Of a stretch of DNA of 64,000 bases, positions 26,117-34,765 are shown in pieces. The stretch covers positions 48,797 to 112,796 of the forward strand of contig CAYTLW010000010.1 in NCBI GenBank assembly GCA_964438735.1. Direction: 5' to 3'. The translations under genes were made by a program, and so were the position numbers. How positions within the stretch are numbered: position 1 is the stretch's first letter; the number at the start of each line of letters is the position of its first letter. This stretch comes from CAYTLW01 sp964438735. Lineage in GTDB: Bacteria > Myxococcota_A > UBA9042. The notes below the pieces were generated by a model. The model was given only the letters and a program-made list of their open reading frames with translations. It was not told the DNA's origin and ran no database searches.

Positions 26117-27421
26117 TCAGAGAAAGACGTCGGTGGGCCACAGGAAGGGGGCGTGCCCGTTCCAGACCTCTTCGACGGCCAGCACGTACCAGGCGGTCGG
26201 GGCGACGGCCGGCGTCTTGGGGAAGTCCGGCGCCCACCGATTACTGTAAGGCAGCGGCACGCCGCCGACACATGCCAGAGAGGTCAGGTCCTGGATCATG
26301 CGTCGTGAACCGGCCGCGTCCCCCAGCCGGTGCAGGGCGATGGCCCGGGCGATGGAACCTTCGACAAACCACAGCTGGTGCGCCTTGCCCCGATAGGGCC
26401 GCCAGATCGGCCAGCCATCCTGCACGGCGCCATGACGTCGATCGACATATTGAATCAGCCGCCGGGCACGTTGGGGGTGGTTGCGGCCCAGCTCGAAGAT
26501 CGCCGACCAGGTGCCGGCCGCATCGAGCGCGCTCTGCATGTCGAGTCCGCGCCGCTGCAGGCCCTGGGCATAGCGCCCCTCCTTGGGCAACAGCAGGGTG
26601 TCTGAGATGGCCTTACCGAGGTGGTCGGTGCGCACGAAGGCGCGCCAAGGGCCGCGGGGATCGGCGCTGGCCAGGCCGCGCAGGGTGAACCACATGTCGA
26701 CGTTGTGTTCGGTGGACGCCCAGTCGGCCACGTAGCCGGGTTCGAAGCGGGCACCGCCGGGCAACCACCTGCCCTGGCCGCCGAGAAAGAGGCCGGACCG
26801 GGGGTCGCGTCGGCCCAGCAACCAGGCAGCGCCCCGCTTCATGGCCGGAACGAAGCGGCGGTCGCCAAACCGGCTTGCGTAACGCGCCAAGGCATAGACC
26901 ACCCACGACACCGCGCCCGTGCGCACATAATCGACGTTATAGAAGCCGTCGCCGCGGATATTGAACGAGAACCCCCAGGCGCCATCGGGCCGCTGCAGGG
27001 CGACCAGGGTCTGCAATACCTTGCGGGCGGCCGCTTCGTCGCCCTCGAACGTGCGCACCAGGACGTAGAGCGCGTTGTCGTAGACGTAGGACCGTCCGGC
27101 GATGCGCGCAAATCCCGTCGGCGCCCCGCCATAACGATGTGGGTCCGGATAGCTGACGACTGCGGCACTGTCGGCGGGCGTTGGAGCCGGCGTGAATGTG
27201 CGCGCCTTGCCGCCGGCGCCGATGCCATAGAGGCGGCGATTCTCGAACGCGGCCACCCGCAGACTCTGGCTCGCCGCTTCGGACCACTGCACGGGATCGG
27301 CCTTCAGGCAGTCGCCCATGGTCGGCCGTTTGAGCGTCTTGGCGCAGCCCGATAGCGTAGCGGTGAAGAGGAGCAGCGTCGCCAGCGACCATGCGGCGGG
27401 CCCAAATCCCGCCCGGCTCAT
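26117..27421 (-). CDS. lipoprotein with alpha/alpha-barrel-like helical domain, exopolysaccharide operon
   Basis: A 434-aa lipoprotein: signal MSRAGFGPAAWSLATLLLFTATLSGC with lipobox LSGC. The mature part is mostly helical, with repeated aromatic-rich turns typical of (alpha/alpha)6 toroids seen in glycan lyases, GH8-type hydrolases and epimerases: AFENRRLYGIG, YVYDNALYVLVRTFEGDEAA, WGFSFNIRGDGFYNVDYVRT, GAVSWVVYALARYA and AHQLWFVEGSIARAIALHRL. I cannot name catalytic acids. By analogy with BcsZ or PgaB it may trim or modify the glycan made by the neighbouring synthase. ATG 27421 overlaps the synthase stop (ATGA, 27418-27421). It ends the operon. Confidence 0.72.
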   Translation of the reverse strand: MSRAGFGPAAWSLATLLLFTATLSGCAKTLKRPTMGDCLKADPVQWSEAASQSLRVAAFENRRLYGIGAGGKARTFTPAPTPADSAAVVSYPDPHRYGGAPTGFARIAGRSYVYDNALYVLVRTFEGDEAAARKVLQTLVALQRPDGAWGFSFNIRGDGFYNVDYVRTGAVSWVVYALARYASRFGDRRFVPAMKRGAAWLLGRRDPRSGLFLGGQGRWLPGGARFEPGYVADWASTEHNVDMWFTLRGLASADPRGPWRAFVRTDHLGKAISDTLLLPKEGRYAQGLQRRGLDMQSALDAAGTWSAIFELGRNHPQRARRLIQYVDRRHGAVQDGWPIWRPYRGKAHQLWFVEGSIARAIALHRLGDAAGSRRMIQDLTSLACVGGVPLPYSNRWAPDFPKTPAVAPTAWYVLAVEEVWNGHAPFLWPTDVFL

Positions 27422-29907
27422 TGACTGGCCTCGATGATCTTCTCGACCAGGGGTGCGTACACCAACCAGGTCAAGCGGGCGTCTTCGGGCATCAGACGGG
27501 CGTGTGCCATCCAGGCCCGGATCGTGGGCAATCCCGCCATCCACGGCGGGCCGAGGGTCGAGCCGCTGTCGGAGAAGTCGCCTGCCATGTAGACATGGGT
27601 CAACGCGTCGTCGTGCAGGATCGCCGGGAAGATGGTCGGAATGCCGGCGATGCCGAGCTTCCGGTCCCCCTCTGGCGTCGTGGCCAGCTTGAACTCCGCC
27701 CGCACCTCGGCGGCGTCGCGCGCGACCACGATGTCGAACCAGTACATGTAGGGGATCTTCAGGTCGCCCTTGGACAGGAAGACGGGCGGCGTGCCCAGCT
27801 CGATGCCCTCACGCAGCGCGACCACGCGGCCGCTTTCGTGAATGAAGAGCAACCCCGGCCCCTCCAGATCCCACGGTCGGCCGTTCTCCCGCGACCAGCG
27901 CTCCCGGGCCCAGCGAGCCACCTCCCGATAATCGGAGAGGTCCTCGATATGGCGCGCCGCCCAGCCGGTCCAACCCAGGTTCAACATCTGCTCGAGACGT
28001 CGCCTGGACTCGCCCGATGTCGGGCTGGCAAAGGAGTTGAACTCGGCCACCAGCCGCCCACCTGCTCTGGTGAAGCGCTCCAAAGTGCCGATCTCTTCAC
28101 GCGTCAGGCCGCCATATATGCGTTCGCTGAGTTCGAGGTGTTCGGCCAGGTTGCGTGGCGTCTCGTAGTCGTCCACGTAGACGCCGTAGGTGTCAGCCAG
28201 ATAGACGAGGTTGGCGCCCTGGAGCGCTTCGTCGCTGATATCGACAGCCTTGGCCGACTTCGGGTCGTAGCCGATGTAATCACGGGCCACGTTCCACAGC
28301 AGGCGATCGCCGGGCGGCGGCACCTTGTGCTGGCTGAGCAGCCACATCAGCCGACGATGCTCGCGGTAGTTGTGGAAGGGCACCGTCTTGTCGACCACGA
28401 CGATACTGGTCTCTGCGCGCGGCTTGAGCAGCCAACCGACCGGCAGGGCCAGCAGCGTGGCCACCAGCAACATCACCATGGTCGGAATGATCCCGGAAGC
28501 GCCCACATTTCGGGCGAAGTCCTCGCGGAATCCCTGGCGCGTCATGCGGCCCCAGGCCTTCTTGCCGAAGAAGTAGGAGAACAGCCCGCGCACCCGGTAG
28601 AAGAGGATCAGCTGGCGATAACCGAAGTTCTCCAGCAAGGCGACCACGACCAGTCGGCCCATATCGCCCCGAGCACGGAAGAACGACAGCGATAACTCTT
28701 CGAGCAGGATGGCGCCCAGTGAGAGCATGAAGCCCGAGAGCAGGGCCACGACGCCGAACATGGACGCGAAGAGGGGTTCGAGCATGCCGCCCAGGGCGGT
28801 CAGCAGGAAGTAGAGGTAGCCGAAGAACTCCACCAGCGGCCCGAAGAGCTCGAAGATGATGAAGAAGGGCATGACGAACAGACCGATCGCCGAATAGCGC
28901 GGGTTGAACGTCATGCGCTTGTGGCGCCAGAGGGTATCGAAGAGGCCGCGCTGCCAGCGGTCGCGCTGGTTGCCCAGGATGCGGAAGCTGTCCGGCACCT
29001 CGGTGAAGGCCACCGGGTCGGGCAGGTGGCGGATGGCCCGCGACTGGCGCCACTTGGGCACGTCGTGGCGCAGCCGCGCGATGAGCTCCATATCCTCGCC
29101 AACGCTGTCGATGGCGTAGCCGCCCGCCTTGATGACCGCGTGACGGCGGAAGAGGCCGAACGCGCCCGAGACGATCAGGTTGCCGCCCAGCCCATCCCAG
29201 CCCAGCCGGCCAACGAGGAAGGCGCGCATGTACTCGACCACCTGGAAGCGGGCCAGCCACTTGCGGGGCAGCGCCACCTCGACCACGTTGCCGCGCTCGA
29301 TTTTGCAGCCATTGGCCAGGCAGACGGTGCCGCCGACGCCGACGACGTCCAGGTCGGACAGGAAGGGTCGGACCAGGCGCAGCAGGGCGTCCGGGATGAT
29401 CAACGTATCGGCGTCGATGGCGCAGATGAGCGGGTAGCGAGCGGCGTTCACGGCGCAGTTCAGGGCGTCCGCCTTGCCGCCGTTATCCTTGTCGATGACC
29501 ACCAGGCGTCGATTGATGGCCGAACGATAGGTGGCCCGGATCGGCTTGCAGGCCAGGTCCAGGCGCATGTCCAGGGGGACCGCCTCCAACGCGTAGGCCG
29601 TGCGCAAACGGGCCAGGGTCTGGTCGCTTGAGCCGTCATTGACGACCACCACCTCGTGCTGCGGATAGCGCAGATTCAGCAGGGCGCGCACGCTCTCGAC
29701 AACCGTCTTCTCTTCGTTATGTGCCGGCACGATGATCGAGATCGGCAGGGTCGCTCGACCGCGCAGACTCACATTCTCCGGCGAGCTGCCCTCGAGGTCG
29801 CGGCGGACGCGGATGACGCCGAACACCGCGGCGACGAAGTGCGCGATGTAGCCGCCCGTCAGGGTGACGAAGTAGAGCAGGACGAACATGTTGAGGAATT
29901 CGATCAC
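27418..29907 (-). CDS. GT2 processive glycan synthase (BcsA/PgaC type) with extracytoplasmic C-terminal domain
   Basis: An 829-aa inner-membrane glycosyltransferase. A first span (about 5-35) precedes the GT2 fold: ISIIVPAHNEEKTV, VVNDGSSDQ, IDADTLI as the DxD-type metal site, GEDMELIARL as the general-base motif and GNQRDRWQRG as the QxxRW motif of processive synthases. Several spans (about 345-520, ending MVMLLVATLLALPVGWLL) form the glycan channel. The last 310 residues follow the final span and should be extracytoplasmic. They look alpha/beta, with strands ANLVYLADTYGVYVDD and GGRLVAEFNSF reminiscent of a GATase/flavodoxin-like fold. No PilZ domain is visible. It overlaps the HEAT gene upstream and the lipoprotein gene downstream by four bases each. 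The polymer is unknown. Confidence 0.87.
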   Translation of the reverse strand: MIEFLNMFVLLYFVTLTGGYIAHFVAAVFGVIRVRRDLEGSSPENVSLRGRATLPISIIVPAHNEEKTVVESVRALLNLRYPQHEVVVVNDGSSDQTLARLRTAYALEAVPLDMRLDLACKPIRATYRSAINRRLVVIDKDNGGKADALNCAVNAARYPLICAIDADTLIIPDALLRLVRPFLSDLDVVGVGGTVCLANGCKIERGNVVEVALPRKWLARFQVVEYMRAFLVGRLGWDGLGGNLIVSGAFGLFRRHAVIKAGGYAIDSVGEDMELIARLRHDVPKWRQSRAIRHLPDPVAFTEVPDSFRILGNQRDRWQRGLFDTLWRHKRMTFNPRYSAIGLFVMPFFIIFELFGPLVEFFGYLYFLLTALGGMLEPLFASMFGVVALLSGFMLSLGAILLEELSLSFFRARGDMGRLVVVALLENFGYRQLILFYRVRGLFSYFFGKKAWGRMTRQGFREDFARNVGASGIIPTMVMLLVATLLALPVGWLLKPRAETSIVVVDKTVPFHNYREHRRLMWLLSQHKVPPPGDRLLWNVARDYIGYDPKSAKAVDISDEALQGANLVYLADTYGVYVDDYETPRNLAEHLELSERIYGGLTREEIGTLERFTRAGGRLVAEFNSFASPTSGESRRRLEQMLNLGWTGWAARHIEDLSDYREVARWARERWSRENGRPWDLEGPGLLFIHESGRVVALREGIELGTPPVFLSKGDLKIPYMYWFDIVVARDAAEVRAEFKLATTPEGDRKLGIAGIPTIFPAILHDDALTHVYMAGDFSDSGSTLGPPWMAGLPTIRAWMAHARLMPEDARLTWLVYAPLVEKIIEASQ

Positions 29908-30968
29908 GAACCCTCCGTCGTCAGCCGATGCTCAGCCAGTGCGCTGCTCGCGTTCTCGTTGCCGCGGGCGGCGGCTTCGCGCAGCGCTGCCATGCCTGCA
30001 GGACCGCACTTGCCCAGGGCCAGTGAGGCGTTGTGGCGGACCCACTCCGCCGGATCGTCCAACATGCGGGCGATATCCGCCGCCGCGCCGGGACCTCCCA
30101 GTGTGGCACAGGTGCCCACCGCCACGGAGCGAACTTCCCAGAACTCGTCCTTGAGGGCCTGCAGACAGGCGCGCAGGGCGCTGGTATCTTCCAGCTCCTT
30201 GAGCGCCCGCAGGGCCTCGATCCGCACCTCGACGTCCTCGTCGGTGATGGCGGCGATGATCGTGTCGATGGCGTCTCGCGCGCCGGCACGACCCAAGGCG
30301 CCGACAGTCATCAGGCGCAGCTCGGCGTCTTCGTGCTCAGCCAGGTTGACCAGCTGCCGCAACGGCAGCGGTTCCGTCGATGCCAGGGAGTCTACCGCGC
30401 GCATCCGAGACAGACGCCCGTCGCGGGCGATCTCGCGCAGCGATACCAGCGCTTCATCGGCACGACCCAGAGCGCACATGGCCTCGAACGCCGAGATGCG
30501 CACGTCGGGCGCGTCGTCCTTGACCAGGCCGCGCAGCAGGTCCGCCGGGTCGTTGAGGGCGCGCGCCTCGCGCACCACGCGCAGACGTTCCCACGGACGG
30601 GCGGTTGCAGAGGAGATGGAGGAGTCCACCATGCCGGTGGCGACGAAGAGTTCAGCGAGCGGTTCGGCGTGCTCGATGGAGACAAACTCGGCCAGCTCGG
30701 TGAGCAGTCGCCGGGCGTGATCGTGGCCCAGCCTGTCCACCACCGCCCGGGCCTTGGCCATGGCGGCCGTGTGCTGCTCCGGCGTGCCCGACAGGTCGGG
30801 CATGGCCTCGGACAGTTCGCGACGTGCGCCGTCGTAGCGCTCCTCGCGGTTGATGGCGCGACGACGCAGGAAGATCAGCGCAAACAGCGTGACGAGGACG
30901 ATGATGACCTCGATGATCACGATCACCAGCACGACGAACTCGCCGAATGTCAGTGATTCGAGGTTCAC
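29904..30968 (-). CDS. membrane-anchored HEAT-repeat protein, exopolysaccharide operon
   Basis: A 354-aa protein with an N-terminal membrane anchor (FVVLVIVIIEVIIVLVTLFAL, about 10-30) followed by RRR, which by the positive-inside rule keeps the rest in the cytoplasm. Six to seven HEAT/PBS-like helix pairs run from about 140 to 345 (DAPDVRISAFEAMCALGRAD, DAELRLMTVGALGRAGARD, DVEVRIEALRALKELED, EWVRHNASLALGKCGPAG). A scaffold or regulatory role for the synthase is plausible. The start is GTG 30968, overlapping the upstream stop (GTGA). It is not a known component of pga or bcs systems. Confidence 0.78.
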   Translation of the reverse strand: MNLESLTFGEFVVLVIVIIEVIIVLVTLFALIFLRRRAINREERYDGARRELSEAMPDLSGTPEQHTAAMAKARAVVDRLGHDHARRLLTELAEFVSIEHAEPLAELFVATGMVDSSISSATARPWERLRVVREARALNDPADLLRGLVKDDAPDVRISAFEAMCALGRADEALVSLREIARDGRLSRMRAVDSLASTEPLPLRQLVNLAEHEDAELRLMTVGALGRAGARDAIDTIIAAITDEDVEVRIEALRALKELEDTSALRACLQALKDEFWEVRSVAVGTCATLGGPGAAADIARMLDDPAEWVRHNASLALGKCGPAGMAALREAAARGNENASSALAEHRLTTEGS

Positions 30969-32677
30969 AGTCGCGTCCTCACGGCCAGCACGACGTCCCA
31001 CAAGTCGCCATCGAGGTTGAAGATATTGGTGTACGTCACCAGCGCGCGCAGGCCCCAACGGGCGGTCAACCATCGCTCCCAGCCGACGACCAGGGAGAGC
31101 CCGGACTCGTCGGCGATCTGCAGGGTGCGGTTGCCGAATACGGCCTCTTCGCCCCAGTAGCCCCAGAGCAGCAAGGCGGACGAGGGATCGTAGTCCCAGC
31201 GGCCGCGCAGGAAGATGGTGTGCCCGATCTGCCCGGGTTTGCCTCGCCTTGTCTCACCGCGCCAGACCAACAGGTAGCCGGGTCGAATCTCCCAGTTGCC
31301 CAGGTAGAAGGTCAGGTAGGGGCCCAGGGAATAGAGCGGGGAGATCTGGTACGCGGCGTATCGCCCCCAGATGCCCACGGCAAACTTCGTGAACGAGAAC
31401 GCTCCCGACAACCAGATGTCCAGCGGAGGCAGGAAGTCAGAAGGGGTGGGCGACCAGGCAAATCGAAGGTCGCCGGAGAAGCGCCAGATGTCGAAGAAGA
31501 GTTGGGCGAAGGTCTGGTAGCCGACCCGATCCGCCGCGCGACTCTCCGCATGCAGCCCGCCCAGCAGGGCGAACATGGGCGACCAGCGATAGCTCACGCT
31601 GCCCTGGATTCGCTGCCAGGTGCTGCCCTGGTAGAAAGTCAGGCCGCCGAGCAGCTGCAGGCCCAATGGATACTGGTACTCCGCGATGCGACGCTGCAGG
31701 TGTTCTGGCAACTCCATGCCGGGTCGCAACTGGGCCAGGGCCAGGTCCGGTCGCCGCAGCTCCATGTAGAGGCTGATGAGCCGGTAGACCAGGACCACGT
31801 CACCGTCGCCGCGCAGCTGGGCCTCGCGATAGGCCCGCACCGCGCCCCGGAGGTCGTTGCGCTGGGCACGAATCTCGCCGACGAGTCGCAAGGCCTCGGT
31901 ATTGAAGCGATCGGCGCGGTAGACACGCACCGCCTGCTGCTCGGCGGCCCGCTTATGCCCGGTCCAGAAGAGCAGCCGAGCCCGCTGCATGGCGACTTCG
32001 AGGTCCTTGGGATAACGCTTCAATACGCGGTTGGCGACCTTCAGGGCCGAGGCGTATTGCTTCTTCTGCAGCAAGATTCGGATGGTGACCGCGTTGCCGG
32101 GCAGGTTGCCGATCCCGCTCGCCTCGACCTTGCGCGGTGTCGCCTTGACGCGTTTGAGTCGCGGACGCAAGACGGGTGGCGCGCCGGCGGCTGGCTTGGG
32201 CAAGCGGTCCTTGACGATCGGTTTCGGTCTGAACTTTGGCACGTTGCGGCGCATGCTCGGCGGCAGGGCCGGTTCGTCGCCGGCGGCGGCCTTGGTGGGG
32301 CTCGCGGCCTTGGCAAGGGGGCTGGCGGCAGGCTTTGCGGCAGCGGGCTTCGCGGCGACGGGCTTCTTGGCGGCCGGCTTCTTGGCGGCCGGCTTCGCGG
32401 CGGCCGGCTTCGCGGCGACTGGCTTCGCGGCGACTGGCTTCGCAGCTGCAGGCTTCTTGGCGGTCTTCTTGGCAGCGGGTTTCGCAGCGGCAGGCTTCTT
32501 GGCGGTCTTCTTGGCAGCGGGCTTGGCAGCGACAGGCTTGGCGGCAGCAGTCTTCTTGGCAGCCGGTGTCGCAGGTGCGGGTTTCGGGAGCGGCTTCTTC
32601 GCTGGCGCGGGCTGGGCCATGGCGGGGCCGGCCCAGGCGAGCAGGCACACGCTCAAAAGGCGAACGCCGACCGCCAT
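30965..32677 (-). CDS. TPR/beta-barrel outer-membrane protein (PgaA/YaiO-like)
   Basis: A 570-aa protein with signal MAVGVRLLSVCLLAWAGPAMA, then about 110 residues of Ala/Lys/Pro low complexity (PAAKKTAKKPAAAK repeats). TPR-like helices occupy about 185-320 (YASALKVANRVLKRYPKDLE, YREAQLRGDGDVVLVYRLIS, MELRRPDLALAQL). The last 240 residues are amphipathic beta strands rich in Trp/Tyr (RYAAYQISPLYSLGPYLTFY, TIFLRGRWDYD) ending VVLAVRTRL, as in a YaiO/PgaA-type barrel. TPR plus barrel is the layout of export porins for synthase-made polysaccharides. The start is uncertain: the frame extends to 32776 with further ATGs at 32755 and 32776. I chose the one at the signal peptide. It opens the four-gene operon and overlaps the HEAT gene. 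Confidence 0.75.
   Translation of the reverse strand: MAVGVRLLSVCLLAWAGPAMAQPAPAKKPLPKPAPATPAAKKTAAAKPVAAKPAAKKTAKKPAAAKPAAKKTAKKPAAAKPVAAKPVAAKPAAAKPAAKKPAAKKPVAAKPAAAKPAASPLAKAASPTKAAAGDEPALPPSMRRNVPKFRPKPIVKDRLPKPAAGAPPVLRPRLKRVKATPRKVEASGIGNLPGNAVTIRILLQKKQYASALKVANRVLKRYPKDLEVAMQRARLLFWTGHKRAAEQQAVRVYRADRFNTEALRLVGEIRAQRNDLRGAVRAYREAQLRGDGDVVLVYRLISLYMELRRPDLALAQLRPGMELPEHLQRRIAEYQYPLGLQLLGGLTFYQGSTWQRIQGSVSYRWSPMFALLGGLHAESRAADRVGYQTFAQLFFDIWRFSGDLRFAWSPTPSDFLPPLDIWLSGAFSFTKFAVGIWGRYAAYQISPLYSLGPYLTFYLGNWEIRPGYLLVWRGETRRGKPGQIGHTIFLRGRWDYDPSSALLLWGYWGEEAVFGNRTLQIADESGLSLVVGWERWLTARWGLRALVTYTNIFNLDGDLWDVVLAVRTRL
32320..32600. repeat. degenerate Ala/Lys/Pro-coding tandem repeats
   Basis: This stretch inside the outer-membrane protein gene codes for KPAAAKPVAAKPAAKK-like repeats. 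The clearest is an exact 32-base direct repeat at 32448-32479 and 32490-32521, with a 42-base (14-codon) period. Repeats of this kind can change in length by slippage. The product is a flexible, strongly basic linker before the TPR part. Confidence 0.7.
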
Positions 32678-32888
32678 CACCGACGACGGCCGCGCGCGAT
32701 CGAAGCCAGGCGCGGGCGCCGTGCCCCGCTTGGCGATTTGGTCAGGCTGCACCATGGTCTGGCAGCTCACCCCCATGATTCCCCGGCCGATCCGACTCCG
32801 GCTATTCCGAGTTGACGGAACAACCTTCGCATCGGCGTTGCGCTGGATCCTGCCAGTGTTTGACGCGGTTGTGGAGAAAACGGGTCAG

Positions 32889-32898
32889 CTTCAGATCG
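32889..32898. repeat. 10-bp target site duplication, left copy
   Basis: CTTCAGATCG directly precedes the left inverted repeat of the insertion sequence and recurs exactly at 34718-34727. Confidence 0.85.
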
Positions 32899-32908
32899 CA
32901 GCACCGAT
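32899..32908 (+). repeat. IS terminal inverted repeat, left
   Basis: CAGCACCGAT, the reverse complement of 34708-34717. The CAG outer end is typical of the family. Confidence 0.85.
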
Positions 32909-33242
32909 TGGTAGTCGAACCCAACAAGCCCGGTAGTTCGTAGTCTCGCGTTGCCGTCGCCGGCGGACGGCCTGCGATGCACATTTTCGCAGCGGAGCGG
33001 GATTCCCGTCTGTCCGGTGCCCCCACGTCGACCTGCCAGCCGCTACAGCCAGCCTCGAAGAAACCAGACAGATCGGCCAATTCCTGCGACAAATTGCGTC
33101 CGACACGGCGCTCGCGCGGCGCTGTGCGCCAAGTGCTGCTCCGGGAACAAGGCTGTGGCGGCCCCCGGCCAACTCAAGCAAGCGCCGGTCGGACGCTGAG
33201 CACGTGCGGCCGGTCCAAGCCAACTCCAGGAAGGAGGACCGC

Positions 33243-34529
33243 ATGGCTCAAGAAGGAAGGATGACACGGAGAGTCGCTGGCGTCATCGCCAAGCGACTGC
33301 CCGATGTGGGACTGCATCAAGTAGCTGACCCGCGCAGTACCCGGGGTAGGCGTTGGAAGCTGCGACCGTTGCTGACCATGATGCTGGTCGGCATGTTCGC
33401 CGGCTGCAAGGGACTGGGCGAGGTCGAAGACCTCAGCGACGACATGTCGCTGGCCATGCGCCGCCTGCTTGGTCTGCGCAGGCGGACGCCCGACACAACG
33501 ATGCGCGAACTGCTCTGCCGGCTCGCACCAGAGGAGTTGCGTCAGGGCCTGCATCGGCTGGTCAAGCGCGCCTGGCGTCGCAAGGCGCTGAAGCCGGATG
33601 GCCTGCCCTTCGGCGCCGTATCGATGGACGGCAAGGTCACGGCGACGACGCTCTGGGAGCTGGCCGATCAGTTCGCTCAGCTTCAGCGAAGGGAGGACGG
33701 AAGCGCCTACGCGCTGGTGCGTACCATCACGAGCTGCATGATCTCGAGCGCGGCCAGGGTGTGCATCGACGCGCACCCCGTTCCGCCTGACAGGAACGAG
33801 AACACAGCTTTCCCTGCTGCCTTCGAGCGTCTGGTGGCGGAATTCGGCCGGCTGTTCCGTCTGGTGCTCTACGACAGCGGCGGCAACAGCGCCTCCAACG
33901 CTGCCGTAGTCGTGGATGCCGGCAAGGACTACCTGTTCCGGGTCCAGTCTGAGCAGCCTACGCTGTTCAAGGAGTGCCAGCGCCTGCTCGCTGCTCGCTC
34001 ATCAGCTGAGGCGGCGAGCCACAAGGTGGACTGCGTCAGCGGCAAGGTCGTCGAGCGCAGGGTCTGGCTCAGCGGCAAGGTCGCCGGCTATCACGACTAC
34101 CCCGGACTGCAGACCGCCATCCGCACCCAGTCCGTGATCACCGACAAGACCACCGGCGAGGTGACCACCGAGGACCGGTACTTCATTTCGAGCATGAAGC
34201 CGGCGAGCGTGACGCCGCGTCAGTGGCTGGACCTGATCAGACGCCACTGGTCGGTCGAAAACGCCAATCACAACACCTGGGACCGCATCTTCCGCGAGGA
34301 CGACCGCCCCTGGGTGAGACTGCCGCGCGCGATGCTGAACGTGATGCTGCTGCGCCGCATCGCATACAACCTCCAGGCGCTGTTTCGGTCGGTGACACAG
34401 CGGTCGGATGCGGCGCGGGCAATCCCGTGGAAGCGGCTGCAGCAGTGCTTCTACATCGCCGTGGTCGCAGCGACGGACGCCATGCTGGTTGACTTGCGTC
34501 GGCTCAGGGAGCCGCGCGCAGTCGACTGA
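33243..34529 (+). CDS. ISAs1-family DDE transposase
   Basis: A 428-aa transposase with the family's N-terminal helical domain (KRLPDVGLHQVADPRSTRGR, LRPLLTMMLVGMFAGCKGL) and a DDE catalytic core. The catalytic residues are Asp129 in SMDGKV, Asp211 in LVLYDSGGNS and Glu339 in RRHWSVENANHNTWDR. The C-terminal RAMLNVMLLRRIAYNLQALF is also typical. All three acids are present and the frame is unbroken, so it may be active. ATG 33243 has AGGAGG five bases upstream. Its length exceeds the usual 370-380 aa by about 50 residues. It converges on ribE. Confidence 0.93.
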   Translation: MAQEGRMTRRVAGVIAKRLPDVGLHQVADPRSTRGRRWKLRPLLTMMLVGMFAGCKGLGEVEDLSDDMSLAMRRLLGLRRRTPDTTMRELLCRLAPEELRQGLHRLVKRAWRRKALKPDGLPFGAVSMDGKVTATTLWELADQFAQLQRREDGSAYALVRTITSCMISSAARVCIDAHPVPPDRNENTAFPAAFERLVAEFGRLFRLVLYDSGGNSASNAAVVVDAGKDYLFRVQSEQPTLFKECQRLLAARSSAEAASHKVDCVSGKVVERRVWLSGKVAGYHDYPGLQTAIRTQSVITDKTTGEVTTEDRYFISSMKPASVTPRQWLDLIRRHWSVENANHNTWDRIFREDDRPWVRLPRAMLNVMLLRRIAYNLQALFRSVTQRSDAARAIPWKRLQQCFYIAVVAATDAMLVDLRRLREPRAVD

Positions 34530-34707
34530 GCAGGCCGGGGGCCGCCACTACCTGCGCTGCGAGCGGCGACGACAAATACCGGCCCGGCCAGGGCCACCAC
34601 CGCAGCCCGCGCCGGCGGGCTGACGGTGGGGATCTATGCCGCCGTCGGTCGAAATCGAGACTGCCATTGCAGGCGAAGGCGCCGAACCTCCCCTTCAGGC
34701 AAAACGG

Positions 34708-34717
34708 ATCGGTGCTG
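34708..34717 (-). repeat. IS terminal inverted repeat, right
   Basis: ATCGGTGCTG, the exact reverse complement of the left end at 32899-32908. Confidence 0.85.
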
Positions 34718-34727
34718 CTTCAGATCG
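34718..34727. repeat. 10-bp target site duplication, right copy
   Basis: CTTCAGATCG, identical to 32889-32898, starts immediately after the right inverted repeat and shows the original insertion site. Confidence 0.85.
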
Positions 34728-34765
34728 GGGGAGGTACGAACTGCCCGCGCTGGTCGTGGTAATAA

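Larger units (their letters stand above)
32899..34717 (+). mobile_element. complete ISAs1-type insertion sequence, 1819 bp
   Basis: The ends are inverted: CAGCACCGAT at 32899-32908 and ATCGGTGCTG at 34708-34717, a perfect 10-bp match with further partial pairing inward. They are flanked by a perfect 10-bp direct repeat (CTTCAGATCG). Family members usually make 8-10 bp duplications. One intact transposase lies inside (33243-34529). The element is longer than the common 1.2-1.5 kb, with 344 bases before and 188 after the gene; neither flank codes for anything I can support. It sits in the gap between ribE and the exopolysaccharide operon, so it breaks no gene. Confidence 0.9.

Noticed and set aside
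32932..32942. GGTAGTTCGTA, with an inverted partner at 34735-34745, considered as the IS ends.
   Set aside because: The right copy lies outside the perfect 10-bp target duplication, and the inner CAGCACCGAT pair with exact flanking repeats explains the element fully.
32977..33264. A 95-codon frame in the IS left flank, considered as a passenger or orfA.
   Set aside because: No ribosome site, no recognisable motif, and ISAs1 elements use a single transposase frame.
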